The notes below the pieces were generated by a model. It had not been told where the DNA came from, searched no databases, and worked only from the letters and a program-made list of their open reading frames with translations. This document shows positions 10,229-19,926 of a stretch of 27,912 nt of DNA, in pieces (positions within the stretch are counted from its first letter, which is position 1; every line of letters begins with the position of its first letter). A program made the position numbers and the translations under genes. The DNA comes from Diphasiastrum complanatum (Eukaryota > Streptophyta > Lycopodiopsida > Lycopodiales > Lycopodiaceae), in assembly GCA_029204225.1 (NCBI GenBank), contig MU836503.1, forward strand, positions 1 to 27,912. The letters run 5' to 3'.

Positions 10229-10533
10229 TTTTTCGTCTCAGAATGTATGTGTTTCTGTATTTCTTCGCGACTAATTATTTGTCTGATAATTTTCGATAAT
10301 TGTTTGGCTACGTAATCACTATAGTACTGGCGATTTCAAAGTTAGTTACTATAAGTTCAAACGTGATTTCTATCACTATTGTTTTGTTTGAAATTGATAG
10401 GCGTAGTCATGCATTGGAAAGATGAAGATAGTTTATTCTGCCATGCACAAAAAGTTTTCTTTCTAGACACACGAATTATTTTCATTTGTTTCTTTTTGAA
10501 CTAGACCTATCTTCTACATACCACTTTTTGACA
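10229..10533 (+). repeat. Truncated LTR of copia element B (3' part only)
   Basis: This shares exact stretches with the reverse complement of element C's LTR: a 16-mer at 10302-10317 (GTTTGGCTACGTAATC) and a 17-mer at 10396-10412 (GATAGGCGTAGTCATGC). It also shares TTCGCGACTAATTATTTGTC-like sequence at about 10262. It ends in ACA directly before a primer-binding motif. Only about 300 of roughly 1200 bp are present. The left edge falls inside the integrase of A. Confidence 0.85.
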
Positions 10534-10586
10534 TGGTATAAGAGCGTTTCACTACTTCTTTATTTGATTCCAACATGATATCAAAG
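10534..10586 (+). promoter_or_regulatory. Primer-binding site of element B plus a second degenerate copy
   Basis: TGGTATAAGAGC (10534-10545) matches the initiator tRNA-Met motif at 11 of 12 bases and directly follows the LTR end. A second, weaker copy, TGATATCAAAGC (10575-10586), matches 10 of 12. A GTATCAGAG core also occurs near 10661. The 41-bp spacing of the first two is close to the 43-bp spacing in element A. Confidence 0.75.
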
Positions 10587-10738
10587 CGAAAGCTCTAATG
10601 CTTGATATCTTTCGTGATATTAAATTGATATCATACTCTTCAGTTCTTTTCAACCTTTCAGTATCAGAGAATTGATTTCCTATTGTTGGCATTACCACAT
10701 CTTAGTGTCATCGATACAATCGACAGACTAAGTTCCAG

Positions 10739-10870
10739 ATGGATTTTCAAAGTAAAGTCGGTCTTATCGCAGACAAGCTGAATGGATCCAATTATCATTT
10801 GTGGAAATTTAAGATGAAGACCTTGCTAATCACCAGTGATGGTTGTTGTTACAGGTACAGAAGTAAAACC
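10739..10870 (+). pseudogene. Copia gag N-terminal fragment of element B
   Basis: The ATG at 10739 opens MDFQSKVGLIADKLNGSNY, followed by HLWKFKMKTLL, the gag N-terminus. Element C has the same organisation (DRLDGANYHL, then KFKMK) and the same GTTACAGGT.CAGAAG stretch. In B the frame is lost near 10840, so the ending before the stop at 10945 is not gag. Nothing gag-like follows. Confidence 0.8.
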
Positions 10871-11561
10871 TTGTTTGCGCAAGTATCTACTTGCTCTATG
10901 TTCACTGTTTCACCAACTATGTGTGCTCGGATTCTACTTCTTTAATGTTAGCGCTAGAATCTCCTTATCTCTACTGATCTGCTAGCACATCTAGCGACTG
11001 TCTGGTTGTAGAACAATGGTAGTGTGTCCCACCTATTGAAGGCACACCTACGACCTTATTCAGAACCTTATTTGATAATGGTAGCTCATCTTGAATATAG
11101 GATCTGTCAGGAACTCGTTTTCTACTTTCTACAGTTATGTTTCAGTTCTTTCTTTATCGTTACAGTCTGTAGATTATTGCTAAACTAAACTAAGTAAGAA
11201 CAGGGAATTAAACTAAATCTACTCCTATTGAAGTCATAAATCAACATCAGCACAACAACTTCTAAACTAAAGCAATGGAAATCCTACAAAGTGCATCCTA
11301 CAATTGTCACTCAACAGTTGTAAGAAGAACTCTTCAAGGAGTAGAAACCAAGAGACATCAGAATACAATGGAATGGTAGATCGATCTCCAGGTCATGCAC
11401 ATGTACTTGATACTAATTCCAAACCCAAATTTAAGAGAAGAAAGCATCAACAAGCACATTCATACATCAATACCCAAACAAGAATGCATGAAGATGGAGC
11501 ATGAGAAAAAATACACATAGAATGATCTTCCATTAACAAAGCAACAACATTTCAGTACAAA
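10871..11561. other. Spacer, no recognised gene
   Basis: The open frame at 11304-11504 is Lys/Gln/Ser-rich and matches no family I know. No element ends seen. Confidence 0.5.
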
Positions 11562-11817
11562 TTACATGCTCTTGAACTCGTGGAGGAGGCCTCTATCTAT
11601 AGCCACGAGCTGTAGAACCCAATCACATATTATTTTGGAGTCCACCTCTTGCAAAAGAGTGAATCCCAATCTATAATCATTTGAGTTCCACCTCTTACTT
11701 GATAATAGGAGGCCCCTTTTTAAAAATACATAACTCAAGTTGAGATAATCTAATTTGCTAGCTCCCACATGGCTATCCATCTTTCGGGACATACCATGGG
11801 GCCCACAAATGTATATT
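11562..11817 (-). other. Region just downstream of O1, possibly LTR- or UTR-like
   Basis: Read on the minus strand, this follows the O1 terminator. It holds a pair of similar AAGAGGTGGA(A)CTC strings about 50 bp apart and a TATA-like CTATAGATAGAGGCC near 11604-11585, of the kind seen in plant LTR promoters. If O1 lies in an LTR element this would be the start of its 3' LTR. I found no partner copy. Confidence 0.3.
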
Positions 11818-14800
11818 TTAGCCTAGCACTATAATTCTCATGCTCTCAGACTCGGATCTCAACTTCATCTCTGCTAGAAGCACTTTTGAGTGGAGAGACT
11901 CTGCATCGACACCTTCGGGCATGGCATCAGCTAACATTATCCTCCCCCTATAGTATTGCAAGTCCCATTGCATTGCTTTAGCTTGACGTGTGATTCTTGG
12001 AAAGGCATAGATCAACATTTGCCTACGTAAAACCAAGAACTTATTGGCTTCGTTTTTGCTCTTCTCAACAAAATTTCAAAGGTGCAGCAGCTTATCAAGA
12101 TAGCCCTGCGTAGCCGAGAATCTCTTGCTTGATCTTTTCAGCTTTTCTTCTATCAAGAGATTTCTCGTAGCCAACCTTCTTCCCGATGGCTTCAAATGTG
12201 ATAAATCTTGTCTTTGCGCCCAACGGAATAGGTCCCAGGCAAGTATGAACTTATTTTCATACCACTTCTCAATCATCTACATGCACTCACTGAAAGCAAA
12301 TGCGGCTCGAAAATAAAGTCTGGCCATCATTAGATGTGCATCTTCTGATTGCAAAGGTTGATTTAAGTCTAGCTTTATGGATGGTAGCCCCCTATCCCAA
12401 TAGCACTCCAAAGCCATGAGAAAGGCTATAATTAAACAATAATCTGCACTTTCTTGGACTACAGTATCTGCACTTCCTCTATAGGCGTATCCAAACTTTA
12501 GTAGCGCGTCTCGATACTTTACCACAGTTGAGCTTGAGTCAATTCCCGGAATAAAAGGCCAATTGATCTGCAGCTCGGTTGGTTTTTTCTCTCCCAAGGG
12601 TCTCTTCTCTTAATTGGTGCATAGTAGGGGTCGACCCTTTTCCAGCTTGGTGCCCTTAGGTACTCCTGAAGCTACTCATCATTATTCAACATCATCACGA
12701 TCCTCCAGGAAGGTTGTGGATGTAAGGCATTCACGAGGCTGTTGAGCTTTGGATATTCTTCTGTAGTTACTTTCTTTGCTGCACCCCCCCCCCCCCCCCT
12801 CTCCTCCTCGTTCTCGTTTCTTATAGGTCTTCCGGAATTCATCAAATTCTTTCCGATCGTTGTATCGTCTTTTGATCTTTTCTATGGATTTCTTGGGCAG
12901 CTTCCTTGAGGGCTTTGCCAAATAGTCGTCCAAGGTTGTGGCACTCTTCATATCAGAAATCCTTGGTGTTGAACCCTCATAGTTTGATCTAGTGAAGATA
13001 TCGCTCTTTTCTGCTGGAGGAGATGAAGAAAGTCCCATGGTAGGCTGCACAATCTCATCAAGTGGATTTTGATCAAAAAAATTAAAATCAGGTGGTGATG
13101 CAGGCGAAAATAGTTTACGAGTGGGAGGTAGTGTGTTAGTTATGAGGTTATACTGAGCTGTTGGTAAAATGAACTATTTTAGAAAATGGTCATCAGTTTA
13201 AGAGGCGATGTAGGGGGTATAGTATCAGAAGTGGATGTGGTTGAACAAGTAAATGGAAGTGCTGAAGGTTGGTAGGATGGAAATGGTTCAGAAAAAAAAG
13301 GGCAACTGGGTATAAGTGGAGGAGTCTATGGCAGGTTTGCGGAGAGAGCCGGCTGTGGAACCTTGATATGGCATGCCAAAACCAACACCTCGTTAGTTGA
13401 TGGATCAACTTTGCTCAAGAGCTCTAGCATCATCATTATGGTCGTCTTTTTTCTGCACTATTATGCCTATGTCGAGTCTACAAATCATATTCCATAAGAG
13501 GTCCATTTGTTGCTTTGACATGAGAAGTTCCTCGTGGATCTTGTCAATGCTTTCTTTAGTGCTGACAGCTTCTTGTTGCTTTCGTCTTCTAAAACTTGAT
13601 GGTTCCTCTTCGGGGCTTCGTGTTTCTGGATTAAAGAAATATACTTTTCCATTTTTATCGCTGCTCCTGAAGACGCAACTAGAACTTTTATATCCTCTGG
13701 CTTGATTGGTTGCTTGACTGTTGTCATCACGTCAGTTAGTCTCTTATTTTCCTGAGTCATGAGATCTAACCGGCGTTTGAATTGGTCTTGCACCTCTTGG
13801 AGAGACTGGAGCTGATTTGAAAACTGGTTCTGCTCTTCCAATCTCTTGGCCCTTTCACTCAGCAACTCTTCCATAACTGTCAACAACTCTGCGTCTCTTA
13901 ACTACAGGTCCTACTTTGTCGTTCTAAGCTCATTTCTCTATTGCACTAGTTGGTCTACCATCCAATGAAGGTGGTAAGAGGTCTCAGCATTCCACTTCAA
14001 GGACTCTTTTGCTCTTTCTAAAAAGCTGTCACAGGCTGGAAGGACAGGGAACTCAGTCGAGAAACGATGGTAAGTAGGAAAGGAAAACTAAGAAACTATG
14101 GAATGAGATAGTAATGGAACGATTAGTTGTGTATCTTTATCAGTATTAACGAAGGTGGTAGGAATGGTAGCAACAGAGGTAAGAGGGACGGTAATGGGTA
14201 TGATATCAACAATGGTGGTGGCAATGGTGGAAGTTAGAGATGAGATTGGTGCAACTGCCTCTGGAACTGCCTCCACCTCCTCTTCCACAAGATTGCCTTC
14301 ATCGAAGTATTCAAGGGCATCTACATTGATGAAGCCATCTTGTTTTAGAGTAGAGGGGTCTTCAACTTTCTCTTTGGCCATTGGGCTTTCTTGAACTTCC
14401 ACTATTACTTGCGGCACCTGAACAAATTCCGCTTCTCTTATTCCTTCTGTTGTGTCTTTGTGAGTGGGATTGACTGCAAGTGTGTCTTTTGCTCGTGTAG
14501 TTGCAGGCTGCTCCCTTTCTCCCTCCCTTGAAACTGTTGCCTGTGGGTGGATGGCCACCACATAAGCTATAGGAACTGGAGGTGGTCCCGATGGGGATGG
14601 AGATCTGGAACGTCGAGGGAGCTGCATGTCCATGAGGTGGTGGTGAGGAGAGGAGGCAGCAGGTGTTTGTCGACAACGGGTGTGTCTCGGTTGGAGGCTG
14701 CCTTCATTTTCATCTCCATTGTCTTTACTGTGAGATGGAACATCTTCGTATCTAGCCATCTCCTTCTTTTGTTTCGTTGGAGACAGGTGATTTGTCATAG

Positions 14801-15699
14801 ATGGCAGTGGGTGATCGGACTCGATGTTGGATTCAGGAGCTGGTTTGCTGGCGGTCATCTTCATCTTGTGTTTTTTCGGTGGTGGTTTGGTATCAGCAAG
14901 TTGAGAGGTTAGTGGTGATGACCGGTCATGCCTCCTCTTGATGCAACGCTCATGAGCTATAGCAAGGTGTGGAGAAGATGTGGCTGAAGATGTGGATGGG
15001 GTATAGCGTCAGCTAGCAGCAACATCCCATGAAGCTTCAAGTCACATGAAGACTGACTTTGAGCAAGATTGAAAAAGATGTGGCCCAATGATGTGGCTGG
15101 GGCTCTCTTTTGGAGGACATGGGTCAACTATCGGGAGATAAATCTAGTCCAATTTTACATGTTATGTCGGGCTTCATAGGATTCGGTAAGCATGGCAAAA
15201 ATCTGGAGTGGAATCCGCAGTAGATGTGCCTTGCGTGTAAATGTATATCTGGTGAGGTAGGCACAGACAGCTCCTAATTCATGGATTTGATGGCTTCGAG
15301 GAGGATGCCATCCTTGTTCTTCCACTTGTCGACTGAGGTGTCAAGGAACTCGACATAGCATTGCTGCATCATGTTGGTCAGCTTGACGGGTTTCTCTTTA
15401 TGACCACTTGGGAAGCCGAAGGTAGTAAGACTGCTAATAGCCAAGTAGAAATAGAGCTAAAGATTGGGAATATCAACATGAAACATCAGCTCTTCGGCTA
15501 CAAAATTTTCATAAGCCTGGTACATAAAGTAGAGGCTATGATGTCCCTTCCACTGAGAAATTTTGAAATCAAGCATGTGGAAGAGCATCTGTGCTTGGTT
15601 GTACCACTGAAACATGGTAGAATGTTCACATGGAACCAATTTTAATGTCTGAGACATCTTTGGTATGTGAGCACTGTGTTCGAAATCTAATTCGGCCAT
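11818..15699 (-). pseudogene. O1: long intronless coding relic of unknown family (about 1,290 codons)
   Basis: I do not recognise this protein. On the minus strand, a start ATG (15699-15697, MAELDFEHSAHIPK) leads a frame that can be followed to a TAA at 11820-11818 without introns, crossing stops and about five frameshifts. In order: a globular N-terminal part (15699-15130); a Ser/Pro/Lys-rich segment with nuclear-signal-like KPPPKKHK (near 14880) and an acidic patch (near 14280); a coiled coil (about 13970-13700, QSLQEVQDQFKRRL and QENKRL); a shifted segment reading GKVYFFNPETR (near 13640), then more coiled coil to 13395; a Pro/Ser/Thr-rich linker; a basic stretch SIEKIKRRYNDRKEFDEFRK; and a helical C-terminal domain (12780-11818). 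Internal stops are TAG at 15459, 15276, 14090, 13940, 13913, 13904, 13176, 12674 and 12279, and TGA at 15126 and 12078 (first bases). Frameshifts fall at the C16 tract (12784-12799) and a T6 run (12583-12588). Lack of introns suggests a mobile-element or retrocopied gene. Confidence 0.7.
12784..12799. repeat. C16 homopolymer inside O1
   Basis: A run of 16 C (G on the coding strand). The O1 frame is readable on either side but in different phases, so this is either slippage in the genome or a sequencing length error. Confidence 0.9.
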
Positions 15700-15821
15700 T
15701 CTTGGAGTGTCTGTAGTGGTGAGGAATGCAAATGGATCGAAAAGATACAGAGGTATCAAAAAGTGGGAAGAGTTGAAAAAATAGAGAAATTGGAAAATAG
15801 ATGAAACGTGAAAGCAATCAA

Positions 15822-17024
15822 TGTTGGAGACAGAGGGTGTGTCATGCGTGAGAAATGAAAATAGCTCGAAAAGAAAAAGAACACTAAAAAGAAGCAAACT
15901 CGAACAGAAAGTGTTCATGCGCAGCGGAATGAGCTATATAACTCTTTCCCTAAGCATGACTACGCCTATCAGAACAAACAGAACGTTAGTGATAGAAATC
16001 ACGGTTGTTCTGATTACGTAGCCAAACATTAACAAAACATCAGAAGAATAATTTGTCGCGAATTGCTGGACAAATTATTTGTCGCGAATCATTCGCGAAG
16101 AGCTAGATTGAGCTCGATTGATAATCAGTCGCGAATGATTCGCAAAAGGCAAGACTAAATATTAGTCGTTAACAGCTAGACTAATATCTCACTAAGAACA
16201 GATTACAGATTGAGCAACAAGAAAGTCAGACAGAATGAAGAAAAGCATAGCAATATCGACACAAATCTGAACGCAGAACAAAAGAGCTGTTATCAGATTA
16301 AGTATAGAAAAATATACATGTCAGTAATGCGGTAGAGCACAAGACAATAGCGGGCAAAACTAAATGCTCTACAAAGCTAATTCAATTTGTAAAAGAAATG
16401 AACCTATTACTGACAATAAAGAATCAATGTGCAAGGCATCTACTTCGTCTATCTCTGATAAGCTTCTGATGCTATTATTTTACACACGCTTCATTCATAA
16501 AATTGATTGAATACGCAAGTGGTATTCAATATATACACATTGTTACAGGTGTGCAAATGAAGAAAGTACAAAGTGGATGTGATGTCTGTAGGAGATTGTG
16601 GGTGGCTGCAGTCGTTGTCAAGTCTGTTAGCACAGCTGTGTGGAATGAGCATGAAAAGGCCGCGACGTCATCCTTTGCTGAAATGAACATTGGCGAAGAT
16701 GTGAAAAATGTGTCACTCTAACGAAATGCCATAGGATTTGATTTACAGGGTGTCTTCGCTTTTCCTAGGACACATTTGGCATTTTGTAAGACAACGTCGT
16801 CTTTTTCGCCTATCACAAAACACGTGTAAAATCACAGTGTCGCATTTTTTGCCTTTTCTTCGCCTGTGAGAATTTACTTGTATTCATGCAGACAGTCGCG
16901 TTTTATTCGTCTGTCTTATTTTACATGTAAATATGCAGACTGTGCGACAACATGAGTAAAAATGCAACATGAATGGAGGCAGATTAAAATAAAATTTAGG
17001 AGAGTAGAGGAGATAAATCCAACA
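15822..17024 (-). repeat. Complete 3' LTR of element C, 1203 bp
   Basis: It is bounded on the plus strand by TGTTGGAGA (15822) and ATCCAACA (ending 17024), giving perfect short inverted ends. The first 230 bp align with the start of the 5' LTR at 18209 (shared GAGCTATATAACTCTTT and AACAGAACGTTA, among others), with many substitutions, so the insertion is old. A TATATA core at 15935-15940 is the likely promoter, leaving a short R-U5 of roughly 100 bases. Confidence 0.9.
16056..16144. repeat. TCGCGAAT palindromic motif array within LTR C
   Basis: TCGCGAAT begins at 16056, 16082 and 16129. The second copy forms a perfect 8-bp inverted repeat with ATTCGCGA around one base (16082-16098), and the third is followed by ATTCGCA. 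The repeated CpG-rich palindromes in an otherwise AT-rich LTR look like binding sites in the U3 promoter. Confidence 0.8.
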
Positions 17025-17039
17025 CCCTTCCTTAATCTG

Positions 17040-18051
17040 GATCCGTGAATGTCTTGATCTTCAAACTAAGCAATGCACAAAATTTGTTGTGTACATTAAC
17101 ACTTGATGCTTTCGTGAATATATTTGCAACCAGGTCCTACGTTTCATGCACTCGGCTTGATCTTTTGGGAGGATTCGACTGATGAACCACTCCTGGGACT
17201 TGTTGTTGAGTAGCAGCAACGTCTTCGTCTGATTCGCTATCAAAAATCGACAATGGACATGCTTGAGCCAAAATCTTGGACAGTCGTGTCAATGGTAGGT
17301 GACGAAGGTTCTCCTGGAGCAATATCCTTGCCTTTGATGTCGACGAACTGATCCTCGATAAAGACTGTGGCAGAAAAGCAATGACTTAATTTATACAAGT
17401 ATCCATGTCTCTTTCCGAGTGCTAGGATCTTGTCTATCCTATCAACTAAACTACTTTGCACTGATCACATTCAAATTCTACTCTATGTCCTAGATCTGTG
17501 ATTCTGCTTACAGAGAGCAGATTCGTAGATAAATTTGGTACATATAGGACTTTAGAAAGTAGCTTAGACTGATCATTTGCAAAGCTTAATCTTACAATAT
17601 TTTCACCTTTAATAGCTTGTGTGCTATTGTCATTAAGGTGAACATATTTTTGGGTACTGTAAGGTGTATAGGACTGAAATAGCCAATGAGGCTGGTCATG
17701 TGCTGAGTGGCTCCGGAATCTAGGAACCAAGAACTGTCGCCGGATGCTCCTTGATGGCTGGTCATGAAGGCATCATGATCCGCTTCTTGAATAGGCTGTG
17801 GGGCTTCTACAGCTGCATTTGCCACTTGATTCGACTGCCCCTTGCTATTGTTCTTTGCTTGCAGTATCCGGCGGTCTTGAATTCCATCTGGTGATTGTTG
17901 TGTCGTCTGCTTCGAGTTTCCCTTCTGCACCTGTAACAAGGTCATACAATTCTTTAGCCATTAGTACAATTTTCATCTTAAATTTTCATAGATGGTAATT
18001 GGCTCCATCAAGCCTGTCCATGATGGGACTGGCTTTCCCTTGGGAATCCAT
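17040..18051 (-). pseudogene. Remnant gag-protease and stitched pol ends of element C
   Basis: The gag ATG is at 18051-18049 (MDSQGKASPIMDRLDGANYH). A TGA at 17988-17986 replaces the Trp of the LWKFKM motif. After TGAEG the frame jumps to the gag C-terminus, so central gag and the zinc knuckle are gone. The protease has SSWFLDSGATQHM (about 17745-17707), then a frameshift into SKVLYVPNLSTNLLSVSRI. A short pre-integrase stretch (KRHGYLYKL) is joined directly to VFIEDQFVDIKG, the end of integrase. PPKRSSRVHE (the linker before RT) is in turn joined to the RNase H end (DLVANIFTKA, near 17120). At least three deletions are therefore visible. No enzyme is encoded. Confidence 0.85.
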
Positions 18052-18196
18052 GTGGAAGATTAGTCTAAGTGATAGGAAAAACTATTAGTGACTTAAGTAT
18101 GAAAATCTGGTACAAAATTACAGAACAAGAAAATAATTACTCTATCGGCTAGTAGAGTCTTGTATTGTTGTGGAAGCTTATCAGGCTACGAAAATA

Positions 18197-18208
18197 GCTC
18201 TGATACCA
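18197..18208 (-). promoter_or_regulatory. Primer-binding site of element C
   Basis: The plus strand reads GCTCTGATACCA, the exact complement of TGGTATCAGAGC, with no spacer between it and the LTR end at 18209. It matches the initiator tRNA-Met 3' end at all 12 bases. Unlike A and B, I see no extra copies in the leader. Confidence 0.95.
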
Positions 18209-18515
18209 TGTTGGAGAAAGAGGGTGTGTCGTGCATGAGAAACAAAAATAGCTCCAAAACAAAATGAACACGAAAAAGAAGCAAACTTGAAATTCGAACG
18301 AGAAACGAACTCGAACAGAAAGTGTTCGTGCACAACGGAATGAGCTATATAACTCTTTCTCTAAGCATGGCTACGCCTATCAGAAACGAACAGAACGTTA
18401 CTAATAGAAATCACAATCGTTCTGATACTAGCCAAAAAAAAAAAACATTAACAAACATCAGAAGAATAAATTTATCGTGAACAGCTAGACAAATTATTTG
18501 TCACCGTAAACTAGA
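18209..18515 (-). repeat. Partial 5' LTR of element C
   Basis: This aligns with 15822-16080 of the 3' LTR, including GAGCTATATAACTCTTTC, CTACGCCTATCAGAA and CAAATTATTTGTC. Similarity fades near 18515, so the outer three quarters of this LTR are replaced or diverged. It also carries about 20 extra bases near 18285-18305 compared with the 3' LTR. Confidence 0.85.
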
Positions 18516-18589
18516 CGAAACTCAAAAAACAGACAAATCTCGAAAAAATTCAGAAAGCAGAAACATAGACGAACTCAAAAGAAATTCAG

Positions 18590-18930
18590 AAAGCAGAGCG
18601 AGGGTGGCGGATGCGGTAAAAAGGGGGGAAAAAAAAAGGTGGTTGTCGGATGCAAAAAAGGTGGCCGTCGTTGGATGGAATTTGATGCAAAAAATGTAGT
18701 AAGGCGGCTGGAGATAAAGTAAATGGCGAATACAATCTGGCGGACAGGATGGAACTATTTGTTGGTGGCAGACGGATGGAACTGATAAGTACAGTGGCAG
18801 ATACAAATAGAGCTTAACATGGTGGATGCAGATGGCATATACAAATAGCAGATACAGATGGCGGATAGAAACAGAGGGTACCTGTGAAAGATGGCGGATG
18901 TAGATAGAGCTGAAGATGGCGGCTGGATTC
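18590..18930. repeat. Degenerate GGCGGAT / CAGATAC minisatellite-like region
   Basis: Variants of GATGGCGGATGC, GGCAGATAC and AGATGGCATATACAAATAGC recur at irregular 12-40 bp intervals, most densely at 18755-18915. The minus-strand frames here (Pro/Ser/Cys-rich) are by-products of the repeat. It may be a variable part of an LTR, since it lies where the rest of element C's 5' LTR should be. Confidence 0.6.
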
Positions 18931-19926
18931 GCGTGGCAAGTGAATAAGATGATGTTTGCATGTGAAGGAGCGATGGAGATAGTGGTTAGTTTGGAACTGA
19001 TGGCGGCTGCAACTGGCTCTAAAGAACAGTTGTATGGAAGTATTTTTGAGAGGGATCAGTGTGCAGGTGAAATCGGCTGAATTGGATGAGAAGTCTGGAA
19101 AAGCGCCAGAGATTTGCTAATCGGACATGAGCTCTCTTGAGAATTATAAAGGAAGGAAGGAGTGTGCGATGAATTTATAGGAAAATAAGACAGTAGGCGG
19201 GGATACAAGCTATCATGGGAAATGTCGGTGGAATTCTGGATCAAAAAATGTATATATATCTTTCGAGTCTGTGCTCAAAAGTTGAAGTGTTCACATTTTC
19301 TCCAAGAGTATCAAATAGAGGGTATTGTAAAAAATTTGGGTACTTTTTCATGAATTCCAGTCATGTCATATTAAAATCAATATTGTGCGAATAAAAACAC
19401 TTATTGCCACCTGCTTACCAATTTGACGTGGTCCAAGAAATGAATTTCCTTTCCCATGATCCACCCAACATTGCCGCAAGATAGTACAACCTGGTTACTG
19501 GCAATTGATCTTGGACTTTATCGGACGCCATCGGGATATTAGTGTCAAATTCCAAGGCCTAGCTATGGAGTATCATAACAGCATAGTAAGCACACTATGA
19601 AAGCTTCAGAAAACCAGCTATGGAGTAGAACACAAAAGCAAGAGAGAGAGGACTTTAAAGCTCACACAACATGAATGAAGATTCAAAGTGTATTAGGGCG
19701 TGGAAACCCCTCCAAAGTTTGGGCTACATATAGCATGTTATGTATAGAGGTGGTGTCTTGCTAATTCTAGCTCTAGAACCCACATGGGTCCTTAACCTAC
19801 TTGATTTACTTGCCTAATTAGCACAAGTGGGGTGTACTATGTACATAAATGTTTTACCCCCATGTCTTATGCACAACTTACAAGTTACAAGTATACAAGC
19901 CTTAAGGGGCAAAATAGGCATTTATT
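18931..19926. other. Spacer, possibly element-derived, no recognised gene
   Basis: No coding signal seen. Read on the minus strand from 19932, just after O2 ends, TGTTGAAATAAATGCC starts with TG and is followed by about 300 non-coding bases ending in a pyrimidine-rich CTCTCTCTCTTGC stretch (near 19640). This would suit an LTR start, but I found no partner. Confidence 0.4.

Larger units (their letters stand above)
15822..18515 (-). mobile_element. Copia element C, internally deleted, minus strand
   Basis: The element reads right to left: a partial 5' LTR (18515-18209), a primer-binding site (18208-18197), internal DNA (18196-17025), a polypurine tract (AAGGAAGGG, 17033-17025) and a full 3' LTR (17024-15822). 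LTR ends are TGTTGG and CCAACA. The internal part is only about 1.2 kb against the usual 4 kb or more, because the gag centre, integrase core, RT and most of RNase H are missing. It could only have moved with enzymes from another copy. Its 3' LTR ends about 120 bp before the O1 start codon. The outer end of the 5' LTR is missing, so target-site duplication cannot be checked. Confidence 0.9.

Noticed and set aside
13193-13408. His/Leu-rich minus frame
   Set aside because: An out-of-phase reading; a neighbouring phase gives the Pro/Ser/Thr-rich linker that joins the flanking O1 segments.
14155-14394. Plus-strand frames opposite O1 (also 13397-13705 and 14547-14912)
   Set aside because: Antisense shadows of the O1 reading frame, which carries the coherent domains.
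15457-15918. Start upstream at 15918 with a hydrophobic signal-like N-terminus
   Set aside because: Its first codons lie inside the LTR of element C; the ATG at 15699 begins the coherent part.
18522-18961. Cys/Pro-rich minus-strand proteins
   Set aside because: They arise from the GGCGGAT/CAGATAC repeat and show no protein-level conservation.
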